DNA of 64,000 bases from Sequoia sempervirens (GCA_007258455.2 VDFB02000001.1:11034202-11098201), one strand, 5' to 3'; shown: positions 34,201 to 48,714, counted from the first letter of the stretch. The notes: generated by a model from the letters alone, not told the origin. Program-made: numbers and translations.

Positions 34201-35356
34201 GCTTGAATTACTAATAGATGAAAATTTACATGCTTTAATTATCATCTAAAGTTGATATAAAATTGTGGGGTTACTTCTTCAAGTATAATTGATAATAAGC
34301 TAGAGAATTTGCAAAATAGGTAACAACTAATGCCATGGCTATATACAATTAGGTAGTAACACATTTAGGGCATTAACCTTTAAGTGTTGAGAAGTCAATT
34401 GAAGATACGATTTGAAGACTTAATTGCTACTCTCATGTATTATGGTGTAAGGAGAAATTAGGAACACACACTCTCTCTCTCTGTCTCTCTTAATCAAACT
34501 TGATGTTGTTTATATAATAGTGTATACTCATATATATATTTTCTTTAGCTTATATATGCATTTCGATAGTGCTAGGATTATTTCCTTAAAGCTTTATATG
34601 ATTGGCTTATGACTTTTAGAATACTTGTATGATGTTTGAGAGGTTGTTGGAGGTAGAATTCTCCTCTTTTGTAATTATTTGTGAGTGAATCAAGATAGTG
34701 TTGACATTACCATAAATTCATGTGAAGGTTGATGCATTGATGAAACCAGAAGAAGTAACTTATCACTACATGCAGGACAAAGAGATATATGTATGTTATA
34801 AGTCCGGCTCTATTAAACATTTTCCCTTTTTACATGTGGAAGTGTTAAGAAGATAATTTGTTGTGGAAGGAACCATGTGATCCTTTGTAGCTGAATTGCT
34901 TTATTCCAAATTAAGTAATGAAATTGTAATGGTCATGTCAGTGCAATAGTATGATCAAGGCCAATGAAGAATCTTGTAACCATTGAAAACTTGTAGCCAG
35001 AAAGGCTCTGCCAGTGAGGCATTTCGTTAAGCCGGTGCGGCACATTTACTAGTGGTTTTTCATCCCTACGTGGGTTTTCCACTCATGAAAATCTCTATGT
35101 TGTGTTTTCCTTGTGGATGCACTTATGATCTTGTTTTGTTTTTCCTTCTTAATTCGCATTTCAGTAATTAAAGGTACATATATTGTTGTGATGATAACTC
35201 ATGTGTAAGCCTACATGGCAGTATCTAGTGAATGCACGACCTTGTTGTAATATACGTTATTCCATTGATGTATGTTTTTTTCTTTTGATCATAATGATGA
35301 AAGTAATTTTGGGAAATTAAGGTTATAATCATCTTACGTGTTTTCCCGACGTTACA
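31254..35356. mobile_element. Solo-LTR-like insertion, 4.1 kb
   Basis: Begins TGTCACGACCC, ends CGTTACA, and interrupts the tandem repeat; copy 2 shows the unoccupied site. Near its 3' side is 'catccctacgtgggttttccactcatg' (about 35065), a motif typical of plant LTR ends. I find no primer binding site, no polypurine tract and no pol domain inside, and no internal direct repeat of the termini. The flanks (ttagt / tttcc) do not give a clean target duplication. ORFs such as 33129-33371 and 33531-33809 have no recognisable domain. A '(ct)n' tract lies at about 34470-34490. Confidence 0.5.
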
Positions 35357-35990
35357 TTTCCATCAAATTTAAGCAAAAACCCATGAATTTCTAACTAGGG
35401 CAGCAACAAAACTTATGCACAAGCCTTCCCCTATATCTGCAAACATAATTACATTGAAAATCAACCTAAACTAACCCATTCCATCGATTTACAAAGGTTT
35501 CCATTGGTTGAATGGGACTATATTCCAATTTTAGATCTCAAACCCTTACAATCAGGGTTCCCAAATAGTTTTAGAAAACAAGACTCTCAAATGCTCCAAA
35601 CTTAATGAAAATTCCTCAAACCTCTTTCAATTGGAAGATAACTCAATGCTTTATCAAATTCAAATAATTTTATAACCTAAAAGTATTGTACGGACCAGTA
35701 CCATGCCTGAGAACATCAAGAAAATGTTAAATTTGTAGAAAGCAAGGGTTTTATTCAAAATTTCTTCACAATACAATGGATCTCTACTTTCCTTGCTTTC
35801 ACAAGGATCTTTTAAAGATGTTACAATAGTTTCCTAACTTCCCCTTCAGTTACAACTCACCAACAACCTTCCCTTTACAAAATGACTCAAATGCATTAAA
35901 AATGGTCCAAGCATGACCTCATTACAATCACAACCTGGCTAAGACTCAAATTTTACAAAATGGCCTCATGGAGGCATAAAATTCACATGG
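35357..35990. repeat. Tandem ~1.4-kb repeat, copy 1, parts B and C
   Basis: Part B (35357-35690) equals 36746-37081. Part C (35691-35990) equals 54277-54690, except that about 130 bp present in copy 2 (about 54475-54600) is missing here, between similar 'gactc/gaatc' bases. Confidence 0.8.
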
Positions 35991-37081
35991 TGATGGTGGG
36001 ATTCATAGTATTACAAAGACACAAGACAATATTGATTTTTGACTAATCACCAAAACACTCACAAACTCTCTTCAATGAAACATGGTTTCAAAGGCTACAA
36101 ATACACCAAAAGCTAAAATCAGGTTCCAAAATCTTCACCAAACCCTAGAACACTTTGGTTGTCATGAAAATGAAAATATTAATCCAATAAGACTCTCTTA
36201 GAACACTAGTTCTTCACTCTTCCATCACTCACTCACCAAAGGCTTAATTGCTTGTAGTAGTCCCAAAGGACAAAATTGAGCATAACTTTCAAAGGAATTG
36301 GATTTTCCCAAAACTAAACATAGATTCTAGTACCCATTAAATCCTTTTTAAACATATTATAAAACCAACTATGGTTGTTTTGAAAAGAAAGACCTTAAAA
36401 ATGACTATCCTGCAGCAACAAGCTCTGAATAGCCCTATTTTCCAAAGCCTGTATCAACTAATCAACTTCTCAACCCCAAATATCTATTGGAAAACATTTA
36501 CAAGACTACAAAATTTCAAAATCAACAATTTTTTGGTCACTTAAACCCTTCCTAATGCGACAAAACACAAACCCTTGTTCTAGGCCATTTTAGGCATGCT
36601 CAAAGAGAGGGTTTATTGAAACTAACTGTTCCAAACCTGAAACCACTTTTCCAATGCTTAAAAAATATTATAATAGGTCTGCACATGCTATCTAAACCAT
36701 CTCCAATCCTTTATCAATGTTGTTTCATCAAACTCTTGTTCTTAGCCATCCAATTTAAGCAAAAACCCATGAATTTCTAACTAGGGCACCAACAAAACTT
36801 ATGCACAAGCCTTCCCCTATATCTACAAACACAATTACATTGAAAAGCAACCTAAACTAACCCATTCCACTAATTTACAAAGGTTCCAATTTGTGGAACG
36901 AGACTGTATTCCAATTTTATACTCTCAAACCCTTACAATTAGAGTTCCCTGGTAGTTTTAGAAAACAAAACTCTTAAATGCTCCAAACTTAATGAAAAAT
37001 CATCAAACCTCTTTCAATTGGAAGCTAACTCGATGCTTTATCAAATTTAAATAATATTATAACCTAAAATTACTATACGAA
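35991..37081. repeat. Tandem ~1.4-kb repeat, copy 2, parts A and B
   Basis: The second tandem unit, interrupted at 37082 by the outer Ty3/gypsy element. ACGAA at 37077-37081 is the left target duplication (ACGGA on the right and in copy 1 at about 35689). Confidence 0.8.
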
Positions 37082-38143
37082 TGATCAAGGACGATCCAAA
37101 ATACCTAAAAATTTCATAGTCTCAGAATTCATCTAAATTGACATCATTGGAAAGAGCTCACTGACACTATCCTGACGCAACTTGAACTGGCTCAAAAGGA
37201 GTTCGAATGCAGAAGTGATGTGCAGTCAAAGGTTTGGTCAAATAGGCAAATCAGGTGGTCAAAAGGGGTGAAAAATTGATCTCCTCGAATCCAAGTAAAA
37301 ACATCGTCATGTCAAAGTGATCGTCAATATGATTTCGATGCCTTTTGAATCGTGTCAAACGGAGTCCATATGAGCAAGATAGAGTCAGTCAAAGTTTTGG
37401 TCAAACTTAGTCAAAATTATGACGTCAACATGTGATGTGGCAGGTGGTGATGTGGCAAGAGTAGTGAGTTGGCACTGACATGGTGGAAAAAAATAAAAAT
37501 GGATTAAATCATATTGTTAAAGAAAAAATATATGGCTTAAAAATTAAAAGAAAAGGGGAGGATTTGGTGGGATTTTATCCCTTAAAATCCTCTTGCCTTG
37601 CCCATAAAACAAGGAGAGAAAAATAATCCGTAAACTCATATTTCAACAATTAACCCCTTTAAGCCCAAATTATAAGGGGCTTAAATAAGAACTAAAATAA
37701 TTCATAAAGATTATTAAAGGAATAAATCCTGAAAGGATTAAAGGCTTGAATTATAAGCCATTCTTTAAAAGGGATTTTATTATCCAAAATTATAATGGCT
37801 CATAATTAAAGGGGTTCATTTTTTTATTGTATGGCTTAGAATTATAAAAGCCAAAGGGGAATTTATTTTTGAATATTTGTAAATGAGATATTAGTGATTT
37901 TTATTGTAAAAGGGGGAATTATGAGGATTATGGAGATTTGTAAAAATCATATGATGTAAAAATGGGAGATATGAAATATTTACAAAATAATATGGTTAAA
38001 GCCATATTAGCAAATAAATTTGTATAAAAAGGGGTCTAATTTTCTTGTAAAGGTAGTAGAATTTTCTTGGAGAAAATTGTAACAGGGAGAATTAGTGAAG
38101 TTCATTTTGGAGAAATAATTCTTTGGAGGAGATTATTGTAAGT
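37082..38143 (+). repeat. Left LTR of outer element, first part
   Basis: Matches 52785-53848, including 'tgacgtggcaggtggtgatgtggca' type sequence and 'ggatttggtgggattttatccctt'. Cut at the TAAGT target duplication (38139-38143) of the inner element. Confidence 0.85.
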
Positions 38144-40097
38144 TGTAACGCTCGAGAGATGATGTTCACATAACCACATCATTTGCCAAAACTCATTACA
38201 TTCCAAAAATAATAAAATTAAAGGATGTATAGATTAAGATCTTTCCATAAATGCTCAAAAGGAAATTCAGTAATAAATTTACAATCCATGTATACAAAAG
38301 AAGTTAATTGCACTAAGGACAAAGATCTTTGCAATGATACATATTTAAATGCCATTTGCATTTCAATGAGTTTCCATGAATTCATTCAAGTTTCAATTAC
38401 ATCAAAACTTTCATTCCAATACATCTATTTCAATGTTACAATAATGAATTTCAAATAGAGTTACATTTACAAGTGGGCTTTCCAAGCCATTCAAAATAAT
38501 ACATGAATACATTTATACCATGTGAACATCAGAACCTCAACCGTCGTGACACCACTGGTCTTCTTGCAAGTTGGGGCGAAGAGTGTGATTAAGGCGCCTT
38601 TTCCGCCCAACCATGAAGTACAAGAATTCCTTGGGTTTCTCCCTAACTCAAAGAAATCCCCGGCACTACATGAGGATCCTAGCAACCTAAAGCAACAATG
38701 CAGGAGGGAACTCTCGATGCAAGCCTGATGCCTATATGCATTCCTAACATGAGAATCACATATTTCTTGCAAACAGGAGGTGGCAGAGACCTATATACAT
38801 TTAGTTCTAGGATTTTAATTCCATCTATTTCAATGGTGCATGTGCTTGGCCAAGCATAAATAAAACAAATTATGATAGTTTTAGAAAAGGTAAAACTACT
38901 GTCTCTGTGGGTCCACCTTCGACATCCTGTCCCAGAAGTTTCTCTAAATACAGTGAATAATTCATTTTCCTTCTAAGTTCTCATCCAATTTCACACATTT
39001 ATAATTCCAAAGAAATTCCATCATTATCCAATGTTCACACAAAGATTATCAAAATAGATTTTCATACATACACTCAGTATGAGAGATTTTTCTATGTGTA
39101 TTTCTATTGATAGTTACTATGCAATTTAAAATCAATCCAAGTTTTGTTTTCTAAAATAGTGATTTTGATAGATTTAGAAAAAGAATACTAGTCTCTTCAA
39201 CCTTATAAATATGAAGTAAAATCATTACACACATATTACTTTCCTATTGAACAGGAATACGTCTACAATTTTATGAGAAAGAATTATAAGTTAAGTTTTA
39301 AAGAAAAGAAAGCAAATTCATACATGTTTAATCATAGAGTTACAAAAATCAGGTAGGCAATCTAGTCACTCTTCCAGTAGTGAAAATAACAAAGCTTTCA
39401 ACAAATTGAATTGTAATAATATTTTAAATACAACCCTTGTGTTTTATGTTCAGAAAATTCACTAGTTTTAAATGTGTTTTCAATAGTCTACATTTACTAT
39501 AAAGATTCATCTTCAGCTCTTAACATAGCCTTATGTGTATTTCACTAAGTTTAGAAATGATATATGGTGACTCATACATTGCATCGATATTTAGAAAAAT
39601 AATCAGTTTTAGAAAAGAAAAACAATGTAGATAACCAGCTTTGCTTAAGAATACACGTTTGCTACTGTACACAGAGTTCTTTATGTGAAATTATTTTGTA
39701 TCTTTTCTAAGTTTTAACTTTTAGATATAAAATTTCATTGTACAGATTTGTATATGTATTTATTATGTATGTATATATATATTTATATTATATATATATA
39801 TATAAATACATAATAGACTTATGACTGAATATATATATATATATTGAGCTTGTACACAATGTTGTGTTTTTCTATGTAATACCATTGACAGTGGGTAATA
39901 TTTTCTGTGGAAAAATAGGGTTTACAAATGTTTGGGTTTGTATGTATGTGTATATGTATATATATAGTTGTGTGTATATATATAGCTGTGTGTATATATA
40001 CATATATTTATATATAATTTATACAAAGTTTTACATATCACAGAATTTTCAACGCATAAACCAGTGAATGTATAGTTCGCAGTCTTATAAGGTAAGA

Positions 40098-40245
40098 TGG
40101 GGTCGACGCCTCCCCCATAGGGGAAAGTGCTGCCTAGTAGGGGGCCAGTGCCTCCTCCACAGGCCTTGGCCTGTGGAGGGCACTGTCCCTCTCACAGCGC
40201 CGCCCCTTCCTCTATGGGTCAGGGCTGGGGTTTGCTCCCTAATAA
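40098..40245. other. GC-rich foldback in LTR
   Basis: A GC-rich island in otherwise AT-rich LTR. The core is a perfect 12-bp stem CCTCCACAGGCC-tt-GGCCTGTGGAGG (40154-40179), with outer pairings such as CAGTGCC/GGCACTG and CCCATAG/CTATGGG. The copy at 48360-48510 keeps the core stem and pairs CTGTGAGGG with CCCTCTCACAG better than this one. It may be a structured leader RNA element; function is inferred. Confidence 0.6.
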
Positions 40246-40338
40246 ACAATTTCTTTCCATAAAAAAATTGACGCCTTTCAAATAATTCATACAATTTACT
40301 GTGAAATTATGATGAATTCGAATAGGTATAAGGTAATG

Positions 40339-40520
<182 letters not shown>

Positions 40521-41760
40521 CTCAGCATAAAGATTGAGCATTGAGAAGCAAAATCATGAACTACAGTTTGCAAATAAGAGAAACCCCAATCTAAAAATGA
40601 AGAAATTATGCAATTTCTTTCAATGCATACAAAAGAATGAAAAGGTTTTCCCAATCTTCACAGTTTTGCAAACAATTTCAAGCACTTAGTATTCAAATTC
40701 CAGCGACAGTATTGTCATTTTTCAGATAAGATTCATGAAAAGAGAATAGAAAACCTAGATATTTCGCTTCCAGCTGTAGTTGCTCTCTAGGAAGATTCTT
40801 CTCTTTGCCTCCTCATGAACTAGTTTTCTGAAAAACTTCTTCTTCTTCTCCCCTTTCCTGTAGCTTCACTAATTCTTCATTTTTCTACTATTTCCAAAGA
40901 TTCATTCTAAAACCTCTAATTTTGATAAATTGCACATTTTCTGTGTAGCCATTAGAGAAAAATTGTAGAGCTTATTTTCAAGAATGATTTCAAGAGTTGT
41001 TTCCTTGGGAAGTTCTTTTTCCTTTTAATAATATTTCACTTTTCCATTTCCTACCCTAATCTTGAAAATATTAGATTTTAAAATAAGAATGATATTTAAT
41101 TTAATTGCATGTAAATCCCCTTTTGAAAATATATATCCAATAATAAAATAATTATCTTCTAACTATTAGTTAACTTATTAACTCAAAGATTAACACAAAT
41201 TAAAAGAAGAATAGAATGCATAAGCATTTAAATCAAAATCTATAATTAACTATAATTAAAATTTAATTCTTTTACTTTATTATGCTTGTATTTTAATTTA
41301 ACTAATCATTAATTATTTTCAAATAATCAAACAGTCATACAAAAATTATCATTCCTAAATGCAATCTATATGAATCTAAGTGTCTGTGTGTGATCGAGAG
41401 AACATCCTGCTTTGTCATGTCAAGAAGCTAACCTCCTCTCCTTAATCACACCCTTGGTCTTCGACCTCCTGCATCTCAAGTGCACTTAGGCACACAACAA
41501 TAACTGAATTAGTATCCCATAAAGATATAAATCAAGCTTGATATAGTACATAAATTCAAATATTTCTACTCTATTTTGCTTCATCTTCAAGGTAAAACAC
41601 ATTCAATACTATTCAACTTTTCATAATTTAAATAAATACTTTCATTTATCTCCACACCAAAACACCATAATATTCATTATTACTCTACCACACACATCAA
41701 GTCATATAGCAAATCCACACAAAACCAAAAACAACCTACAACAAGGTCTGAGACGTGACA

Positions 41761-41771
41761 TCCCTCCCCAC
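41761..41771 (-). promoter_or_regulatory. Polypurine tract of inner element
   Basis: GTGGGGAGGGA on the minus strand, immediately upstream of the 3' LTR start TGTCACG. Confidence 0.8.
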
Positions 41772-41872
41772 TAGGAAGAGACATCGTGTCAATGTCTTAT
41801 TACAAATCCACACAACAAAAACTGAAACATTAGTATATCATAAGTCTCTATATGCAAGAAAAGAAAAACATG

Positions 41873-44800
41873 CTAATATCTCAAGTGAGGAAAATCTCTA
41901 TCAATGTCCTCGACATTCTCCCAGGTGGCTTATCCACCAAATATTGGTCCCACTAGACCCTATACTGCATAATATCCTGATTTCACAACTTAATGTTGCG
42001 CTCTTCTAGTATCCTAATGGGCTCCACCTACATCACTCCTGGGTCCTGTACCTACAACGCACGCTAGCCAAGAATATGAGCTACATCTGGATGATAGGTC
42101 TTAAGCACCGAGACATGAAAAACATTATGGATCCGAGATAGAGCTGGTGGTAGAGCAAGCCTGTAAGCAACCAGATTAATCACCTCCAAGACATCAAAAG
42201 GCCCAACAAACCTAGGGGAAAGCTTAGAGTTCTTGCCGAAAGAGAGTGAACTCTTATGTGGCCGAACTCTCAAAAAGACCTTGTCTCCTACAGAGAATTG
42301 TTTGAAAGTTATATTCTTATTTGCAAGACTCTTATGTCGATCTAAAGCTTTGTTTAGCTTTTCTTTAATAAGCTTCATTTGATCTTCCATTTCCCTCAAC
42401 ATTTCAGGACCAATCACAATCCTGTCCTCTACCCTATCCCAACTGATGGGTGTTCGGCATTTACGTCCATATAGAGCCTCGAATGGTGCCATACCCAAAG
42501 AGGCATGGTAGGAGTTGTTGTAAGCAAACTCTACTAAAGGAAAATACTCCTTCCATTTGTGTTGTTGCTCCATACAATACATTCAGAGGAGATCCTCCAC
42601 AATCTGGTTCACCCTCTCTGACTGACCATCGGTCTGAGGATGATATGTTGAACTGAAATTTAATTTAGTTCCCAAGGAAGAATTCAGAGTAGTCCAAAGC
42701 ATGGAAGTCATCTGAGTGTCACGATCTGAAATGATCACTTCTGGCACTCCATGCAGTCAAAATATTTCTTGTACAAATTTCCTCACCAAAACCATCGAAC
42801 CATCCTTGAGGTTCCTAGGAATGAAATGGGCTACCTTAGTCAATTTATCCACCACAACTAGGATGGTATCATGTTGATTCCTAGACATCGACAATCCCTA
42901 AATAAAGTCCATAGTTATCACCTGCCACTTATATTCTGGCACCCTGTGAGGATATAAAATTCCTACCAGATGTACATGCTCAGCCTTAACTCGCTGGTAC
43001 TCCAAACATCGGGCTCTAAATGCAGTAACATCTCTTTTGAGTCCTAGCCAGAAAATAGAGGCTTGAGTCCCTCAACCATTTTAGTCACACCAAGGTGTCC
43101 TGAATAAGGCGCATTATGGAATTCCTCTAGCACCAACTCTCTCAACCCTGTAGAGTTAGGGATATACATGCGACCTTGGAACCTCATGAGTCCATTAGAC
43201 TCAAGTACATACCCAGTAAATTTGCGATCCGAAGGATCCTTCTCTAAGGCTTGTTTTACTCTTTCATACTGCTTGTCCCCAGATAAAGCATGAACCACCT
43301 ACTCCCTAAAATTAAATTTAATGGTAACCATGGCTGCAAGATGTCTTCTCCTACTCAAGGCATCTGCTACCCTATTTTCCTTCCCTTTAATGTACTCAAT
43401 GCCAAATTCATACTCACTCAAAAATTCCAACCACCGCATTTGATGAGCATTTAGGTTGGGTTGAGTAAAAATGTACTGTAATCCAGCATGGTCAGTTTTT
43501 AATTCAAAGGGCTTACCCAAGAGATAGTGTCTCCACATCTGAAGGGCATGAACTATGGTTTCCAACTCTAAATCATGTGGGGCATAATTTAATTCATGTT
43601 GTTTCAACTTTCTTGATTCATATGCCACCACTTGTCCTTCCTACATGAGAACTACTCCTAACCCTTCTCCTAATGCATCAGTAATCACTGTAAAATGACC
43701 AGTTGGATTAGGTGCAACTAAAATAGGTGCAGAAGTGAGTTTCTCTTTTAGCAACTGAAAAGATTTTTCACATCTGTCGCTCCACTCAAATTTCTTTCCC
43801 TTCTTCTGTAGTGCGGTAATGGGCACTGCTATTGTTGAGAACCCTTGCAAAAATCTCATGTAATAACCTGCAAGTCCCATAAAACTTTGAACTTCTAAAA
43901 CATTATGTGGTGCTGTCCAATCTAAGATTGCCTTAATCTTATCTGGGTCCACGGCTATCCCTTCTACTGAAATAACATGTCCCAAGTAATGCACCTCAGA
44001 TTCAAAAAATGTACATTTGGACATTTTCCCATATAACTTATGTTCCCTCAACCACTGCAATACTATCCTCAAATGCTTCTCATGTTCTTCCTCTGACTTA
44101 GAATATATCAAGATATTATCAAGGAAGATTAAAACAAAGTTATCTAAGCAGTCTCGAAAAACACTATTCATCAAATTCATCAAGGCTCCAGGGGCATTAG
44201 TTAGCTTGAACGGTAGCACTGTAAATTCATAGTGCCCATACCTTGTCCTGAATGCAGTCTTGTGAATATCTTCATCCTTTAACCTCAATTGATGATATCC
44301 TGATCTCAGATCTATTTTTGAGAATACCTTGGCATCTTTTAACTGGTCAAACAAATCATCAATACAGGGAAGTATGTATTTGTTCTTGATAGTAACCTTG
44401 TTAAGTATCATGTAATCAATGCATAACCTCAAGGTCTCATCCTTCTTCTTCACAAATATAACAAGAGCTCCCCAAGGCGACACACTTGGTCTAATGAAAC
44501 CATGTTTCAACAAATCTTCCAATTGGGCTTTTAGCTCATATAGCTCTGTTGTGTTCATCCTGTATGGGGCTTTAGATTGAGGTTTCACACCCGGTAACAA
44601 ATCAATTGAAAAATCAAATACACGCTTAGGTGGTAGCTCAGCCAGCTCTTCAGGAAAAACATCCTCAAATTCTTTTAGAATTGGATGATCGTTAACGGAT
44701 GATTATGTCTCATCAAGGTCCTTGACCTTTATTGCATAAATAGTGCATCCCTTTCGGCTTTCCTTCTTTAACTGCATGGCAGAGACTTGCCTAAGTTCTA

Positions 44801-46361
44801 GAGGCCTTTTTACACCACAAATCTCCACATGGTTTCCTTGATCATCAAGACACCTTATCGATTTCTCTTCGCAATCCACAAGGGCCTTATGTTCAGAAAG
44901 CTAATTTATCCCTAAAATCACATCATAAGATCCCAATGGTGCTACATACAAATTAACTTGTGTTTTAAGACTAGGGAGTTCAAGTTCACTACAAAACAAG
45001 CATTGCTCTACCTTCCTCTCCACTTGGTTCCCATACTGAACTTTCCATGAATTTTCCATATAGCCCAGTCTAACTGATAATTTAGATACAACATGAGGAT
45101 ATACAAAACTATCAGTGGCACCAGTATCAATCGAAATAGAAACAAGACTTCCAAAAAGTTTACCCAAAAGCTGGATAGGAGTGGATTGGTAATCTGCTTG
45201 GTGATTGTCAACCGCCGCATGGATATGATATTGATTCCTGTTATTCCATCTGTTAACCCTCTGAGGGCACACATTGGTGTAATGCTCACCACCATAAGTA
45301 TAACAACCCCCACGAGGTGCTTTAGGCCTATCAGAAAAATCCCTCCTGTTATTGTTGTTCTTCTTACTGAAATTAGCCCTCTTATTGTTATTCTGATTTC
45401 CATCATTATGGTTCTGAGGACTACCACCCCTTTTTAAATTTTTGATCTACCTATTATTATTTCCTTGGTTACCCTGATTGCTCTGATTTCCCTAGTTATT
45501 GTTACCTTGGCAATTTCCTTGGAACTTCTTATTGCCATACTTGGCTTCCCTGATTTTCTTGTAGTTTGCAACTTGCTGCATTTTATGTTCCTGTAAAAGT
45601 GCCAATTCAAAGGCTTCATCCATGGTAGTCAGTCTATACATATCCACCTCATTTCCAATTTGAGGCCTAAGCCCCAGAATGAATTTCTGAAATTGAAACC
45701 TCTCATCATGCTGGTACTGAGGTACGTACTTAAGCAAGTGAGAGAATTTCTCCCAATATTGTGTCACTGACATTCCTCCTTGAATGAGCACCTGGAATTC
45801 TGTCATTTTCTTATCAAAATAAGACCGTGGAAGCCACCTCTTCCTAAAAGTCTACAAGAATTGTTCCCATGCTACCTTTCCAGGAAAAAACTATTTATTA
45901 GCCCTTTCATTCTCCCACCATGTAGCAACTTCACTTATGAGCTAGTAGGATCCCCATTCTGCCTTAGTTTAATCGGATAGGTTTCGAAGGGAAAAATACC
46001 TTTCCATTTCAAAAATCCATGCTTCTACCCCATCACCAAAGGATTTACCATCGAACTTGGGTGGCACAACCTTCTTGAGGTCCTTACCCAATTCCTTAGC
46101 TACCTTCGTTAGATTACTTTGATTAGTTTCATTGTTTCCTCCATTTGGTTCATTTATGATGTTTTCACTTTCACCAGGTTTAGACCTTGTTGGCCCAGTT
46201 TGTCTTGCCTGCTCAAGGTTATCAATCCTAGCCTCTTTCCTACTTAGAATGGCCAAAATCTTATCCAACTTATCATTGGGATCACCACGAGATCCTCCTC
46301 CCCATTCCCGCTGATAATACCTACCCTCCATTAGGGTTACCCTGGAAAAACATAACATCAA
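41873..46361 (-). pseudogene. Gag-Pol polyprotein of inner Ty3/gypsy chromovirus
   Basis: Gag (46361-about 45450) precedes the protease with active site DTGAT (about 45120). Reverse transcriptase (44600-43900) has [12 protein letters not shown], but the catalytic box reads FLDN (about 44110-44130) where FLDD is expected. RNase H (about 43700-43340) keeps its Asp/Glu positions (TDA, ELET, TDHAG, VADALS). Integrase has the zinc-binding region with CLEY in place of CXXC (about 42985-43200) and the core motifs MDF, SDRDTQ and TDGQSERVNQ (about 42600-42900). The C-terminal chromodomain-like tail has EPIRILEER (about 42015) and ATWENVEDIDRDFPHL (about 41876-41925). One frame holds from 46361 to about 43050, then there is a small deletion in integrase and another shift near 41930. 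Gag stops are mainly TAG where related proteins have Gln. Not functional. Confidence 0.92.
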
Positions 46362-46391
46362 GCGTAATTAGGCAGAGGTCCTAGAGTTGAA

Positions 46392-46410
46392 CCTTTTTGC
46401 TCTGATACCA
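46392..46410 (-). promoter_or_regulatory. Primer binding site of inner element
   Basis: TGGTATCAGAGCAAAAAGG on the minus strand, three bases after the 5' LTR end; complementary to the 3' end of initiator tRNA-Met in its first bases, as in most plant Ty3/gypsy elements. Confidence 0.85.
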
Positions 46411-46413
46411 AAT

Positions 46414-48675
46414 TGTAATGCTTAAGAGATGATGTTCATATAACCACATCATTTTCCAAAACTCATTACATTCCAAAAATAATAAAAGTAAAGGATGCAT
46501 AGATTAAGATCTTTCCATAAATGCTCAAAAGGAAATTCAGTAATAAATTTACAATCCATGTATACAAAAGAAGTAAATTGCACTAAGGACAAAGATCTTT
46601 TCAATGATACATATGTAAATTCCATTTGCATATCAATGAGTTTCCATGAATTCATTCAAGTTTCAATTACATCAAAACTTTCATTCCAATACATCTATTT
46701 CAATGTTACAATACTGAATTTCAAATAGAGTTACATTTACAAGTGGGATTTACAAGCCATTCAAAATAATACATGAATACATTTATACCATGTGAACCTC
46801 TGAACCTTAACCACCGTGACACCACTGGTCTTCTTGCAAGTTGGGGCCAAGAGTGTGATTAAGGAACCTTTTCCGCCCAACCACGAAGTACAAGACTTCC
46901 CCGGGTTTCTCCCTAACTCGAAGAAATCCTCGGCCCTGCATAAGGAGCCTAGCAACCTAAAACAACAACGCAGGAGGGAACTCTCGATGCAAGCCTGATG
47001 CCTATATGCATTCCTAACATGAGAGTCACATATTTCTTGCAAACAGGAGGTGGCAGAGACCTATATACATTTAGTTCTAGGCTTTTAATTCCATCTATTT
47101 CAATGGTGCATGTGCTTGTCCAAGCATAAATAAAACAAATGATAGTTTTAGAAAAGGTAAAAGTACCATCTTTGTGGGTCCACCTTCGACATCCTGTCCC
47201 GGAAGTTTCTCTAAATACAGTGAATAATGCATTTTCCTTCTAAGTTCTCATTCAATTTCACACATTTATAATTCCAAAGAAATTCCATCATTATCCAATG
47301 TTCACACAAAGATTATCAAAATAGCTTTTCATACATACACTCAGTATGAGATTTTTCTATGTGTATTTCTATTGATGGTTACTATGCAATTTAAAATCAA
47401 TCCAAGTTCTGTTTTCTAAAATATGATTTTGATAGATTTAGAAAAAGAATACTAGTCTCTTCAACCTTATAAATATGAAGTAAAATCATTGCACACAGAT
47501 TACTTACCTATTGAACAGGAATATTTCTACAATTTTATGAGAAAGAATTATAAGTTAAGTTTTAAAGAAAAGAAAGCAAATTCATACATGTTTAATCATA
47601 GAGTTACAAACATCAGGTAGGAAATCTAGTCACTCTTCCAATAGTGAAAATAACAAAGCTTTCAATAAATTGAAGTGTAATAATATTTTAAATACAACCC
47701 TTGTGTTTTATGTTCAGAAAATTCACTAGTTTTAAATGTGTTTTCAATAGTTTACATTTACTATAAAGATTCATCTTTAGCTCTTAACATAGCCTTATGT
47801 GTATTTCACTAAGTTCAGAAATGATATATGGTGACTCATACATTGCATCGATATTCAGAAAAATAATCAGTTTTAGAAAAGAAAAACAATGTAGATAACC
47901 AGATTTGCTTAAGAATACACGTTTGCTACTATACACAGAGTTGTTTATGTGAAATTATTCTGCATCTTTTCTAAGTTTTAACTTTTAGATATAAAAGGTC
48001 ACTGTACAGATTTGTATATGTATTTATTATGTATGTATATATATATTTATATTATATATATATAAATACATAATAGAATTTTGATTGAATATATATATAT
48101 TGAGCTTGTACACAATGTTGTGTTTTTCTGTGTAATACCATTGACAGTGGGTAATATTTTCTGTGGAAAAATAGAGTTTACAAATGTCTGGGTTTGTATG
48201 TATGTGTATATATATATAATACATATAATTGTGTGTGTATATTTATATATATAGATATATATATATATTTATATATATAATTTATACAAAGTTTTACATA
48301 TCACAAAATTTTCAATGCATAAACCAGTGAATGTACAGTTCGCAGTCTTATAAGGTAAGATGGGGCCGATGCCTCCCCCATAGGGGAAGGCGCTGCCTGT
48401 GAGGGGGCCAGCGCCTCCTCCACAGGCCTTGGCCTGTGGAGGGCATTATCCCTCTCACAGAACTGCCCCTTCCTCTATGGGTTGGGGCCGGGGTTTGCTC
48501 CCCAATAAACAATTTCTTGCCATAAAAAAAATTGAGGCCTTTCAAATAATTCATACAATTTACTGTGAAATTCTCATGAATTCAAATAGGTATAAGGCAA
48601 TGAATATATATATATTATGCACAACGTTATATGTGTGTATATATATATATTTATATGCACAACATTATATGTGTG

Positions 48676-48714
<39 letters not shown>

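Noticed and set aside
38225..38772. ORFs in the LTR, duplicated at 46495-47042
   Set aside because: They occur identically placed in both LTRs, differ by single changes and have no domain; non-coding LTR sequence.
45008..45437. ORFs on both strands over the gag-protease region
   Set aside because: Other-frame shadows of the inner gypsy polyprotein, whose gag and protease motifs are in a different frame.
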